This document shows, piece by piece, positions 28,316-40,501 of a DNA stretch of 64,000 nt (its first letter is position 1; every line of letters begins with the position of its first letter). The notes beneath the pieces are model-generated. The model was not told the origin of the DNA, searched no databases, and saw only the letters and a program-made list of their open reading frames with translations. Origin of the DNA: Hevea brasiliensis (lineage: Eukaryota; Streptophyta; Magnoliopsida; Malpighiales; Euphorbiaceae); contig NC_079500.1 in NCBI RefSeq assembly GCF_030052815.1, positions 1,674,001 to 1,738,000 of the forward strand, written 5' to 3'. The position numbers and the translations under genes are program-made.

Positions 28316-28699
28316 TTTCAATTTCAAATTCATAAAATTAATTTATGTTAATTATTCTATTTCCAAATTTTAATTTGACATTTAAGTCAAAATTCACCTC
28401 TAGGGGTGAAATGACCAAAATGCCTTTCATGGTGCTCATCGGATTATTTTTATTTTTTTATACCAATTAATAAATTCTCTAAATTTTATTTTGTTTCTCA
28501 AAATTTTTTCTATATTTTTTAATATTTATTTCATTAATTTATGCCTCCTCACTATAGTTTAAGTGTAGTTCCAAACATCCTGACTGTCCGAACAGACATT
28601 AGTCGTCGGAACAGTAAAATGTACGGACTACCTACGGTTAGGGCGTTACAAAACCACTTGAGAGAAGTATATGGCAATATCTAAACTGATACCCGAATA

Positions 28700-30893
28700 T
28701 CACCCAAGATGAGCATCGACTAGGAGCAAAAACTCCTTGATCATAGGAGAATCCACTAAGTGACCATGGTTCATTGAAAGTCATCTAGAATTTCACTCGG
28801 TCACCAAATCTTTCAAAGAGAAGAGAAGATCTGCATATTCACAAATATCTTCCCTATACATTGTTTATGTAATTATTTGGTAAGATGATTTATTACTTAG
28901 ATGAGAATATTTATGATTGATTGAAATTGATACAAAGATTAATTTGAAATTTTAATATTTCGAAGATGTGATTTAAAACTACATACTTACACAATACTAC
29001 GGCTCAAAAAGCCACCATAATTGTCTTCTACGGCTTGAGGAGTATCCCAGTGAAAAATAGTAATAAAAGGAATTAAGCCTGAAATTTTGAAACAAAAGAA
29101 ATTAGAAGTTAGATGTAATTTTATAACTTCTTTTAAGGGACTAGAAGGTGAAATTCATTCTTTCCCTTCATAAAAAGAAAATCGAGGAACTAAAAGACTA
29201 TGTAAATTAGTTAATTAGTTGCAGTTGTTCAAGCTTTTGAATAAATGCTTGGTGTTTTAAGCGTCTAAAATGGGAAAAAAAAAAATAGTAGGCACATTGC
29301 CCTTCAATATAATTACCATTTTGAACATGTTCTCTAAATATTAATGGCATGAAATTACTATTCACTGTTTTAGATATTTTAACCTTGTATTTAGATGGGA
29401 AATTTAAAATGTAAAATTTGAATTTGATAAAATTATAGGTTTTATTCAATTTATTAGAGTCATAAATTTAGATTAGACTCATAAATGTGGAAAAAATCTT
29501 TTTTAAATGTGTATTTGAAATGATTTATAAAATGATATTATTTAAAATCCACTCTAAAAGTTCTTAGTAATTAAAATATTGCTATTTGAAATTCATAATT
29601 TATTAATAATTTATATAAAATTAAATCAAAATCTCTTATTTCGTGTTTTGTTATCTAAACATAGCATTAAAGAAAAGGAGATAATTATCACCAGAGACAA
29701 TTATCACCTTGTGCTATTGTTTCATTGATAACAGTGTTGTAGAATTCAATCCCTTCCTCATTTACTCCTCCACGTCTCTTTCCACCTAAATATTCAAATT
29801 CAAAAAATAAAAAGAAGGAAAAGGAAGAAAATTATGTAATGTAGCAAAGTTCAAAAAATGTTGAGACGTTTAAAATTTTGATAGAGGTAATTACTAGGCT
29901 ATGAAATGGAGAATCTAAAAGCATTAAAACCCATATCCTTCATGTTTTTTATATCCTCCTACAGCATGAATTTTTTTTTTTTTTGTTTAATTTATTATTG
30001 ACAAAGAAAAGGATTTTGAAAGAAAAGAAGATTAAAAATGTTTATGTTATACTCGAAAGCGATGATAGAAATCAACTGCAACATCTCCAGTGCTGTGATC
30101 CTTTATCCGCTCTGCAAGATTACATAGAAATAATTAACATTTTGCATATAAATATAATCTCAAAACAAAAACACACACAATGATACCAGGATGCTCATGG
30201 GTAAATGTGTCCCAGACACTAGGTCCTTTGCCCAATATGTTTGCTGCACCTTCGATCTGAATACCATAAATGAGTTTTTTTTTTTTTCATAAGCAATAAA
30301 AATTTTATTAGATAATACAATAAATGAGTTAAACAATTATTTGTAAGAAAAAAGTTGACTAATAAATTCTTTGCCTAATGAATGCATAAGGAGCTTATGT
30401 ATTAATTAGTGGAGAATCACTAAGAATTAATCTACTCTTTTCACTAGTTGTTTAGCTAGCTCCATCGTATTAGTTAGAGAATTAAAACATGAGATTGAAG
30501 GTTATTATGAATTTTTCTTACCTAAATCCGATCCATCAGAGATTCAAGACACAAGATACATGATGGGATCTACTTATTTAAAGCATAATTCCTACGTATT
30601 TATGTCTTGAATCCACGATAATCCTAGTCTAGACAAGAATTTCCCTATATTATTTGGAAACAGATAGAAGTTGGGAGAGAACATGCTGCTGCAATGAATG
30701 AAGGTTTGTATACCTGGTAGGCAGAAGTGGCTGTCCCAAAAATGAAGTCATCTGGAAAATAAGTACGGTTAAAATCTGCTAGGATATCATCACAATCATC
30801 TGCCATTGCTAGCTTAGTAAGAACCAGCAAGCTTATGAGGAAGACGATGAGCACCCCTAACAGCAGAAGAGTGTGCTTAGAAGCCATAACCAA
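28700..30893 (-). pseudogene. GH1 pseudogene, 5' half (exons 1 to 7 first part)
   Basis: Exon 1 (180 bp) carries a hydrophobic leader (LLLLGVLIVFLISLLVL) and an acidic start of the mature protein. Exons 2, 3, 5 and 6 (70, 59, 78 and 88 bp) have clean GT/AG ends and keep phase. Exon 4 starts cleanly at 29958 but has the TAG at codon 20. Its usual WPRVLP-like end is missing, and the only phase-compatible donor (GTAATT) gives a 64-bp exon, about 12 bp short. Exon 7 keeps WSLSGFSYDQGVFAPSRCSSW after the frameshift; the usual Gly of APGRCS is Ser, another G-to-A change. Copia sequence begins at 28699 on this side. Confidence 0.88.
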
Positions 30894-30950
30894 AAGATGA
30901 TATTATGGTTTCAAGTGCTTGTGTGGTTTTCACTTCTTGGCAATGCCCTC

Positions 30951-30960
30951 TTTATATAGA
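30951..30960 (-). promoter_or_regulatory. Likely TATA box of the GH1 locus
   Basis: The minus strand reads TCTATATAAA, 58-67 bp upstream of the ATG at 30893. Position and sequence fit a plant core promoter; whether it is still active cannot be seen. Confidence 0.55.
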
Positions 30961-31253
30961 GTTCGTTACAAGGCTTGAAATCGGAAACGTGATGCATTTG
31001 CATGCATGATCCTCCCACTTGCACTATTCTCGTCGGCTCTTGGCGTTAAAGCCAAAGCAAGATTCCATGGACATTGCCCCCCTTTTTCTCTTAAAAAAGG
31101 GGGAAAAAGATGTTTAACATGCAACGTTCTTACATTTAATTAATTCAAAGAAATTGCATATAGAGAATCTAGATTTATTAGAATGTCAACAGAAAATATT
31201 AATTATTTCAAATCTGACCAGCTGCAGTAAATATGTCCATGTTAAATACATAC

Positions 31254-31336
<83 letters not shown>

Positions 31337-32600
31337 GGGGTTAATTCTCTCTCTATATCTTAGTTTGCATATTCTTTATCTAATTATCTTCTCAGACAGA
31401 ACTAAAGCTTCGAGATATTGAAGAGCTAGGAATAATGGTGGCAATAAAAGATCTAAATTTTTAAAGGGTTTAACAAAAATTTTTAGATTTTAGGCTGCAA
31501 ACAATTAATGATTAGAAAGAAAAAACATAAAAATTTCAACGAAAGTTTTTAGATTTCAAAGCACTAGAAATAAAGATGATTAACAATGAAAAATGATTTC
31601 AATGGTTTCAAGAAAATTTTTAAAATTCGGAAGGACAAATATATATTTCTTTAAGTATTTATGAAAAATATACGAATAAAAATAAAATTGTACAAAGTTT
31701 GTAGGAGTCATGGCTCTTCATTTCACTTTTTTTTTTTTAATTTATAAATGAGATAAAGGCTCTAATTTTGAGATACTGTTCAAATTGAGAGGCAAACTAC
31801 TGTCGAGAGATTCAGTATGAACTTAAATGTATGATAAAATATCCCGTTTTAAATTCTAATAACATTTTGCCCTATAACTTCACTTTTCTGTATTGGAGAA
31901 TGCATGTTGACATAGCTGTGCGAATAGGAAAAAGTGGAAAAATAAAAATTAGTCTAATTGGAAAGAATGGGAGTTTCCTTCTTTACCGATTAATATTCGA
32001 CAATACTGATTAGCATTCTAAATTATTTATCCTAAATGCATTAAGTTAATGTAGAAAATGCTGAACTTAATTTTAGTGCTTGAGAACTTGCCTGAAGATA
32101 CCCTTCATCATAAAAAATAGAGAGAGAAGAAAACTCATGCTGCTTTATTTTTGAAATTTTTCATCACATTGGAACGCTACCCACTGTAACATTAGGTTTC
32201 TTTCAATAATAAAATATGCCATTTTATTTTAATAAGCCATATCAAAATTTAAAAAAAAAATGTTGTAAAAATGAGAAGAAACTGAACAAACTAACCTAGA
32301 ACCTTACGTGTGCTCTTCGTTGGCCACAATAAGAGGAACTGCTTGAACCTTACGTTGTGAAGAAGGCGTTTTCTTCTTACTTTTTCTGACAAAGCGGAGA
32401 CGGCAAAGTTTATCGAAGAAAAGGAATGGTTGGGTCAATGATTCTCTTTGGTTCAACCTTGGTAGCATTAGATACACTGGAGCACTGAAAAATAGTGATT
32501 CCTGTTTTACAGAAAAGTAAACTCTTCTTATAATATAGAAAATTAATCTCACCTAATTGTGAAAAATATTACATATGCATGGAATCCACCTAATAAATTT
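30961..32600. other. Upstream region of the GH1 pseudogene
   Basis: No gene is supported. It holds a CATGCATG (RY-like) core near 31003, a (TACA)n/(TA)n tract at 31247-31333, and a segment (31400-32220) with diverged copies at 10985-11640 and partly at 17230-17420. Confidence 0.5.
31247..31333. repeat. Compound microsatellite (TACA)n(TA)n
   Basis: Five TACA units are followed by about 33 TA units. The Tyr-Ile repeats in open frames here are artefacts. Confidence 0.95.
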
Positions 32601-32639
32601 TCACCTTTAATAATTTGTCACCTTGGTAACCCATATTTA

Positions 32640-34317
32640 ACTCCACAAAGCGGTTCACATGGTTACGATGCCATGGGTTGTCATTCAATTTGCCGTATCC
32701 GGAGTTTTTTCTTTGATTTAGCTCTTTATTAGGTGAGTTCATTTCATTTAGACACCTGTACTTCAAGGAGAACGAGATTAGATACTGCTCGCATCCTTGT
32801 TGCAATCTCCTCCTTAGATTTTGTTCACAAAATTATTGCGGTGGATGTGGGACAAACCAAATTCTATATCATGGTGGTTGAAGATGGATGTTCGGAGGCC
32901 TTTCTCACCACCTTCACCTTCAAGCCTCAATCAGCTACTGCCTATTCCTCTTCTCATGTCAATGACAGTTCAGCTAATACCAAGATTCACGTTTCCAACA
33001 TGCTGGGGGACAACACAATAGTTAACACAGCTGCCTATATCGATTCTTCACAGCAACCTGCACTTGGAATGGAGCAACCAAATGATGTGCATGGTTCTTG
33101 TAGTAGCAGTAGGGTGTTGTGTTGGAAACAGAGAAAGTCCCAATCCTGTTCCTTCAATGCTGGATTTTGGAGCCGTAGAAGATAGCACGCGTGAGCTTGA
33201 CATGCTTGAACCTTACGTTGGCCACAATATTGAATCAGGAAACGGCTTTGTTTAAGAGTCCCATTAACCTAGAACCTCTTGAGCAGTACACTGCACAGCT
33301 GGCACCTATCTCCTTGGACGCGTCATTGGCTTCTCCCTCAGGGGCTTTGATTACCCATATTAGTGTTGAAGATCTAGATGTCCCAAAGCAGTACCAAGCA
33401 CTCTAGCGAAAACTCTAATCTTCAAGTTTAGGACAGCCCACCAATTCTTGCAATTGTTCCTTTTAAGCCTCGAAGCCCAACCCATATCGCCGCTTTTCAT
33501 AACCAGGGAAAGAGCATAAAAATCTCTAGGCTCTTAAACAATGCAGGAAGCTAAAATCCCTAATGATCTCTATGAAATTTCTCCCATGCTCTATAGGGAA
33601 GGGAAAAGGAAAAAGAAATCGAAAGGCAAACGAGCTGAGGAACCTATAGAAAACAATAGAATTTTTGAACCTGCAGACAGTGACATTGCTCGCATGAATC
33701 TGCCTCACTAGAAGCAATTAATGGTGGAAACCCTGGTCCTATTCCTTTTCATGTTGAAAAGGAAGCATGGCAAACAGTATCAGTGGGTAAGCAACTTAGT
33801 TTAATGTTTTCACAACCTGATGATGTTGTGGTTAATTTCTTGGTCAAGCAAATCAATTCTGATATTTTGGCTTTGAAGGTTTCAAGGCCCTGAGGTTTTC
33901 TTGCATCTGGATTGTTTGGGAAGAACCTCTAATCTCACCAAGAAAGGAAGCTTCTCTCTCTTTTTGTTTTGTATTTGGACCTTTCTTATGGCCAATTCTT
34001 CTGGTCAGCTAGTTCCTTTTAATCGCGCGATTTGTTTTGTTTGGGAAGGTTCTATTCATGGCTGCTTTCTTGGAGTTTTCTTGTAAGTTTAGAGCTACAG
34101 GGATTCTGTGCTTTGGTCTTCCTCTCCTTTCTTGTGTTCTCTTTGTTGCCTTGAAGCTACAAGTGTGTTTGTTGAACTAGTTTAATTTTGCTTTCAATCT
34201 GAAATGTTTTTTGAAAGTAGTGATAAATCCAACGATTCATATATGTTGAATATGGAAAACTCAAGTTAAACTCTTCCATCTCCTGCATATGTAATTAATG
34301 AAAAAAAAAAAAAAAAG
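32640..34317 (+). pseudogene. LINE ORF1-like remnant ending in poly(A)
   Basis: The plus strand around 32760-32900 gives ILVAISSLDFVHKIIAV and YIMVVEDG, resembling the DUF4283-type N-terminal domain of plant LINE ORF1 proteins. Later fragments read EAINGGNPGPIPFHVEKEAW and FSQPDDVVVNFLVKQINSD. Many stops and frameshifts intervene. A 16-base A run at 34302-34317 closes the unit in the right orientation, as for a retroposed sequence. No reverse transcriptase is visible before the tail, so it is internally deleted or a retroposed partial transcript. The family call rests on short motifs. Confidence 0.45.
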
Positions 34318-35090
34318 TTCTTCGTGAAATTGAGACATGTATTTAATTATCATTGGACTAAATATGTGAGTCCTACTTTTTTTTTATATCTTTTATTAAA
34401 AAATAGAATATCGAACAACATTAATTCAATTAGTAAAAATTTTTCAAATTGATTGATCAATTTGAAAAATTGTGCATTGAATCCGAATGAAATATTTTTT
34501 TTTTTTGAGGTTGTGTGGTGAAAGCGAAGGCCATAAGCCAATTGTCTTTTCAGCCTGTACTGAGCCAACCACTGACCTCGTTGAAGGGCTAATAAAAATA
34601 TTATATTTTTGCCTATTGCAGTAATGTTAAGAGAAATTTAAAAAATAAATTGAGGTTAGGGTTTGAATGTTTGATGTGATTATATCTTATTTTTTTTAAT
34701 CATAATGAAACTATTTTTCTCATATACGGTTTATAAATGTAAGCCTTATAATTAAATCACTTAAATTTTTTTTATATTTTTCTTTTCTTTTTTATAATGT
34801 TATTATATAATTGAATGTGTATGCCTTATATTTTTATGTGCCTGATATAATAAATAGAAATTATTTTTTTATTAATTAAAGTTTAATTTTATTAAAAATA
34901 TTTCAGAATTATTTTAAAATTTTGAATGCATCAAACCAATGATAAGGAATGTATTTTTAAAATTATTCAACTAATAAACTCAGTCTCGAAAAAAATTATA
35001 TAATAAAATTAATATATATATAATAATTTTATTATAACCGTTGATTATAGTAGGTATTACGTAAATTCTACTATAATTAATAATTATAAT

Positions 35091-35163
<73 letters not shown>

Positions 35164-35275
35164 TTGCACAGGGCAAAAATTACAGTCTTGGTATATGTAA
35201 ACTGGCTCGAAGATATATCATATGCAGGGGAAAAAAAAAATAGTAAGATGGCATATTTGCTTCCTCAAATGAAAG
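34318..35275. other. AT-rich intergenic with (AT)n
   Basis: No gene is seen. It includes the pure (AT)n microsatellite at 35094-35161. Confidence 0.6.
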
Positions 35276-35761
35276 TGGGAGTGAGCATTATTCGATTTAA
35301 ATCGAATAAATTGAATTGAATCACTTTAATTCGGTAATTTGGTTCGATTTTTAATATAATTGAGTTCGGTTCGGTTTTATATTATAAAAATTTTGATTAT
35401 TTCAGTTCGATTCAATTTTGAAGAGAAAAACCCAATTAATCCGAATCAAACCGAATAGGTTTATTATTTTTTAATTGATTTATTTTTATAGAGAATTTAT
35501 GAATTATATGTAATTTTATATATATAAACTGTTTAATTTCATTGACTAATGATTAATTTTATAAATAACTTGAAAATCAAGTCTAAATTAAAAAATTAAT
35601 TAAAAATCAAACCGATCAGTTTGAACCGAACCAAATCAAATAGAGCGATTCGATTTTTTATCTATTTTGGTTCAGTTCGGCTTCTAAAATATATAATTCG
35701 ATTTTTATGATTTGATTCGATTCGATTCAATTTGATTCAATTTGAACTGAATACTCACCCT
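35276..35761. mobile_element. hAT-type MITE
   Basis: A 486-bp non-coding element has terminal inverted repeats: GTGAGCATTATTCGATTTAA at the left and, at the right, the complement of GTGAGTATTCAGTTCAAATT. It is filled with TTCGGTTCGG-type motifs common in plant MITEs. It is flanked by AAATGAAAG and AAATGAGAG, an 8-9 bp target-site duplication with one mismatch, as made by hAT transposases. Confidence 0.7.
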
Positions 35762-36168
35762 AAATGAGAGGACATATTTTGCATAATCTTTTATCGGTCC
35801 AACCCAGGACCCTTAGGCCCAGTTATCTAAAGCTAAATGACTAAATTAAAACGTTCAACATAAAATTTTAGTTATTTAGCTTGGGCCAACCTTAAACCCA
35901 GAGAAGATGGCGAAAGAAATGATGATTGCATTTCTACCAACCTTAAATCATTAGTCTCCTAATGATGCAAATATAAGAGCAATTACATTTAAACACAAAG
36001 ATTATTATTAGTACGAGGGATTAAACAATTACGAACTAAATAATTAATTTCTTTAATCTTACTTGCTGTTTAATTTTTTCTTCTGATGAAGAAGCTTCCT
36101 TTCTTTTTAAGCCAATGCCAAAATGTTGATTTCACAAGTGGCTGTGATACAAAGGTTTGTGGATTCAT

Positions 36169-36479
36169 ATTGCATCAATTCTTGGTCTTACTATGCTCTC
36201 TCTCAAGTCATCAAAATGAGGAAAAGCATGATCCATCATACTTCCCCTAGGCACATTAGCATTTATAATCTCTTCACCTTGGGCTGCATTTTCATTGTTT
36301 CGATCATTTCCAGCATTACCACCAATTCTCATTCTTTCATCAGCCATGTCTGCTTCTAATTCAGTTTCTCTCAATGCTTCTTTTATTCTTCTGGTTTCTT
36401 TCTTGTTGGCTTTACAAAATTTCTCAATTTCAGGATTAAACAATAAGGATGTGTCACTTGTGCTTCTAGCTCTTCTCAT
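36169..36479 (-). pseudogene. Athila gag stump, first 104 residues
   Basis: ATG 36479 opens MRRARSTSDTSLLFNPEIEK and runs to RESIVRPRIDA, nearly identical to the gag at 57828. Homology stops abruptly near 36169, inside the codons for the residues before NSYKMDFG, where unrelated DNA begins. This is a truncated left unit and not a separate gene. Confidence 0.88.
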
Positions 36480-36588
36480 AAAAGATTAAAAATACCTGAA
36501 AAAGAACAAACAAACACAAAATGAAAAGATAACAAAGATAAAACTATAAACAACTAAAATAATCAAGAATTCAATCTTAAACAAACAA

Positions 36589-36606
36589 CTCCCCGGCAAC
36601 GGCGCC
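36589..36606 (-). other. Primer-binding site, tRNA-Asp type (left unit)
   Basis: The same tRNA-Asp 3'-end sequence (CCCCGGCAACGGCGCCA) lies just left of the middle LTR, showing that this LTR also served as a 5' LTR. Confidence 0.9.
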
Positions 36607-36613
36607 AAAAAGT

Positions 36614-38243
36614 TGATGTGTCCCTACCGCAAGTGCACGGGTCGTACAAGTAATACAGAAAGATATCGTTCCCACGAGGAGTTGTGTTAATGATTGAATT
36701 TTTGATATAAAAAGTTGACTAAATTGAGCTATTTTTGAAATTAAAGTAATGAATTGATGGGTAATGGAGTATGAAATCTATATGTGCAAAATTAATAATC
36801 TATTCAACAATGTACTAATTAAACTAAAATTGCATCAATTTGAAATAAGCAAGTTGAAATATGGCAAAATTTAAAATGGCAAGCAATTAAATTTGATTAG
36901 AAATTAACAATGATAAAAGGCGATTCCGGAGTTCGGGATTTCATATTCGAGCTATTTTGGGATTTTTAAATTGGTTATCCAATCTTATGAAACTTACGGG
37001 TTTTAAGGAGATTAATTCTTAAATCCTTTGAATACCCTTTCGAGTGAGACAAAGAGTGCCTTAATCAAACTAAACCTACTTTCGTGGAGTTAGAATTAAT
37101 TAAGACCCATTAAGTTCTTTAATTAATCTGTGAATCCTCTTAATCCTTAGTCTATTTCTAGATCTAAGTTAATTAAGTCCAATTCCTTGATTATCTATCA
37201 CAAGGCCTTCTCCTTTCGGTGCCTCAACCATGGATTAAGAACATCACTTAATGGGATCCTACACTAAGCATGTCATTAAGCACACAAGAAATGAATAAAA
37301 CTCATTAAGACCACAAAATATGGATTAACCAATCAAAATCCACAAAATATCTCAAATATTACAACCCTTACTCCAGAATCAAAGGTAAACTACTCACTAC
37401 CCATAATGCTTACAAGATATATTGAGTTTAAATGGTAATAAAGCTTTAATCTAAGCTAAGAAACAAGAAACTAAACACTAGAAATGTAGGAAAAATGTAA
37501 GGAAAGAAAGAAATCTGTAAATCTTGGTTGAAAATGGTGTGGAAGGTGAAAGTGACTCTTCAGCTGCTGCCTACACCTCCTTCTTTCCTTTTCTGCTCCT
37601 TTTCTTCTCTTTGTCCCCACTTCTAAAATGGGAAATGGGACTATTTATAGCATTTTCTGACATGGAGCCCTAAAATGGTGTGTTTGAGGAGGGATTTTCT
37701 GAGGGAATCTTACGCGACTCATTAATGAACTCTTTATGGGATTTGCAAAGTGGGCGACATAAGTCATGCGATCCCTTATGCGATTTTACTGGTTTCTGGT
37801 TCACTTATGCGAAACTGCACGACTTGGTGCATAGGTTATGCACAATTCCGTGAGAGTGCATAAGGGAGGCGTGAATGTGCATAAGCTATGCAGTCTCCTT
37901 ATGCACATTTCGGCAGGTATTGGAACAGTGATTTTTCTCCTTATGCAGATCCGCATAGCTTATGCGGCAAGTTATGCACAATTTGATCAATGCATATTTC
38001 AGCTTGAAAACTTGTTTTTGACATCTTTGGCTGTAGAAGTCATTCCTCAATGGCAAAATTTCTCTTCAGTCCTTCACAAACACCATTTTTCCTACAAAAT
38101 AAAGTAAAAATTACAAATTAATGCAAAATTGACAACTATGAAAAACTAACTAAATAACCAATGAAATTAGCTAAAAATGACTAATAATAAAATAAAATGG
38201 CTATGAAATTAAACCTAAATGACTATGCAAAATGTATGCATCA
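36614..38243 (-). mobile_element. Middle LTR of the Athila array
   Basis: This 1630-bp LTR runs from TGATGTG to TGCATCA. It is highly similar to 57963-59563; visible differences are a 26-bp-scale gap near 36910-36935 and a different string after AGTGCACGG. It contains the palindromic repeats at about 37750-37990. A polypurine tract adjoins its right end and a primer site its left end. Confidence 0.9.
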
Positions 38244-38260
38244 AATACCCCCAAACTCAA
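38244..38260 (-). other. Athila polypurine tract
   Basis: The minus strand reads TTGAGTTTGGGGGTATT directly before the LTR start. It would prime plus-strand DNA synthesis. Confidence 0.85.
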
Positions 38261-40501
38261 GCTTTTGCTTGTCCTCAAGCAAACTTTAAAATGTGATGCA
38301 AAAAATTTTTTAGGGGTGCCTTATCCAAAGAGCTATGAAAATCACCTATTAAAGTAACTTAAAACACCTTCAGCCATACCAGCAGTCCATATACCCATCC
38401 TTCAAAATGCAAAGAATTTAATGCTTATCCAAGCTTTCACCGCTTAGCCATCAAGTCAATTATCATTCAAAATCCCCAAACCAACCAATCAAAAGTGAGG
38501 GTCATGCTCAAAAGGAATTCTAGGACAATCAATAGGCAAAGTGTCTCTATATAGAATGATGGAATTAAATGAATGAATGGATAATTTTCCAATCCCATAG
38601 GCAAATTCCCTACTCCTATCTCCACTAATGTAGCAAGTACTATCAAGAGATCAAAGGTCTTTTTAGGGATGCAATGGGGCTATGGGGTTCAAAATGAGGC
38701 TAAGAAGAAAAATGGGTAAAAAGGATTCAAAGCATGAGAATATTTTCAATTTTGAAACATAAGGTACACTTCTTATTTTATTATGTATTTTTTTCTTTTT
38801 CTCTTTTTATTAATTTTTTATATGGGAGAGAGAGAAATACACAATGAGGATTGTCAAGTGCTAGCATATTTTACAAAACACATAAAATGGAGGGACATTT
38901 TGATACTTTAAACTTGTATTTTGCATTTTTTTTTGATGCTTGTCCCTAAAATTTGCCACCCCCAAACTCATTTCTTTTAATACTTTGGGTGGATTTCTTT
39001 CATTTTGAATGACAATGGTGAAAAGCACATATACTAGCACTTTTTTACAAGATGACAAGTATTTCTTCTCCCTTTTATTGTATTTTTTTTTCTTTTCTTT
39101 TTTTTTTTTTTATATATGTACCTAATGTTGTAAATAATTATTCTCATGAAAAGGGTTGTTTGGTTCATTGGCTAGGTAACAATAAGGATTTCAAGAAAAA
39201 TTAGGGATAAAAAGGCTCAAAGGGGTTTGCAAGGGTAAATTTTAATTGGAAAAAAGGGCCAAAGGTTTAAAATGAGAAGGTTTTAAATCAAAGAATGCCT
39301 AATCATCTCTCTCATCAAGTACAAGCTGGTATTTCGCCTTGAAAGGTTTAGAAAATTTGTTCTAGGATTGGTGAGACATCATTTGACTATCTTATATCCA
39401 ATAATTCCCTCTAAACACTTCCATCTCCAAAGGACTAGTTGGGTGGCTTTTTGGCTAAGAAGATATAGGCAAGGGATAGACACTTTAAAACCTTGCACCT
39501 CTTAGGAAACTTTCAATCCACAAACCCAACTAAAGGTAAGTCAAATCACTCTCATAGGCACATTTTCAATACTCAAGGGATTTGGCAAGAGATTTTAATG
39601 CATGATGCATGATTCCTAAAAATGGGTAATGCATTAACTAAATGGAGAAATCTATTAAATCTATTTGTGTGCAATGTGTACAATTCTAAGTGGTGTATAA
39701 TATGTGTGTAAATGTGTAATGTATATGTATGTATGGATGTATATGTAAAATATCTACAGTATATGTAAATGGAATGGGATGGGATGCTCTTATACTCAAA
39801 ATCTGAAAAATGAAGCAAAAATCAAAATGTGCACCCCCAAACTCAAAATTAGACATTGCCCTCAATGTCTCAAGCAGTGCAATATCAAAACTCAAAGTAA
39901 AGAGTAATTACCAGGAATTGTGAAATTGAAGAGCAAAAAGAAGGAGTTACCTGGTATAGAGCAGATGAGAATTCAAGATATAATGGGATGCATAAGAAGC
40001 TGCACAGGTTATGCAGAGTAAAGTCTTTATCCAGAACATGTGCATAAGTGGGATGCATAAGCCATGCGGTTCTGCATGAGTGGCAATAAGGGCTGCACAG
40101 GCTATGCAGGACATTTGCATAAGGGAATTACAGCCTGTGCAGTTCTGCATAAGTGGCATAAAGGGCTGCACAGGCTATGCAAAATATTTGCACAAGGGAA
40201 TTCAAAGCCTGTGCAGTATATTCAAAAGCTGCTGCATGATGATTAGCAAGGAAAAATGTGCAACCACCAGTAGAAGCATGCAAAAATATACAATATATGG
40301 ACAAGTATGCACAAAAGGGCAATAAGTGCAATGAAAATCAAAGAAAACTAATGTAATAGCTATCCAATAAAACTTCAAGAAAAATAGAATTCAAAACAAA
40401 CTAATTCAAAACAAACAAACATAATTCAAAACAAACTACAATTGTTTGAACATATTTACAAAGAAAAAGTCCTACAAGTTTGAACAAAAGTAAAACAAAA
40501 A
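38261..40501 (-). other. Athila 3' untranslated region
   Basis: About 2.2 kb without coding sequence lies between the third ORF and the polypurine tract. It contains two further copies of the polypurine-like motif ACCCCCAAACTCA (38958-38970, 39833-39845) and palindromic repeats at 39985-40215. Confidence 0.7.
39985..40215. repeat. Palindromic repeats in Athila 3' region
   Basis: Units such as GGGATGCATAAG, CTGCACAGG(T/C)TATGCA, GTTCTGCATAAGTGGCA and TTTGCATAAGGGAATT recur about four times with a period near 75 bp. They use the same ATGCA/TGCAT building blocks as the spacer and LTR arrays. Confidence 0.7.

Larger units (their letters stand above)
24728..28650 (-). mobile_element. Solo LTR of a chromovirus-type gypsy element
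   Basis: This 3923-bp unit starts TGTGACGCCC and ends GGGCGTTACA on plus, so it has TG...CA ends with imperfect inverted repeats, and is flanked by AAACC on both sides. It encodes no protein. Length and termini match the long LTRs of Tekay/Del-like elements. Its right end (28550-28650, reverse strand) resembles the plus-strand LTR starting at 62565 (CCGGACAGC..GGATG, GAACTACACTT, GAGGAG.CATAAA). It arose most simply by recombination between the two LTRs of a full element. Confidence 0.85.
24609..28699 (-). mobile_element. 5' LTR of copia, split by a nested solo LTR
   Basis: The LTR is in two parts, 24609-24727 and 28656-28699, together 163 bp. The two parts join to match 21280-21442. The break is a clean insertion with the 5-bp duplication AAACC (24723-24727 and 28651-28655). 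Confidence 0.88.

Noticed and set aside
28051..28335. ORF with a hydrophobic Phe/Ser-rich end as a membrane protein
   Set aside because: It is a translation of the (GA)n and polypyrimidine tracts in a solo LTR.
31154..31421. Open frames encoding Tyr-Ile repeats
   Set aside because: They are translations of the (TA)n microsatellite.
36169..36479. A separate small gene encoding a 104-residue protein
   Set aside because: It is the start of Athila gag, nearly identical to 57828 onward.
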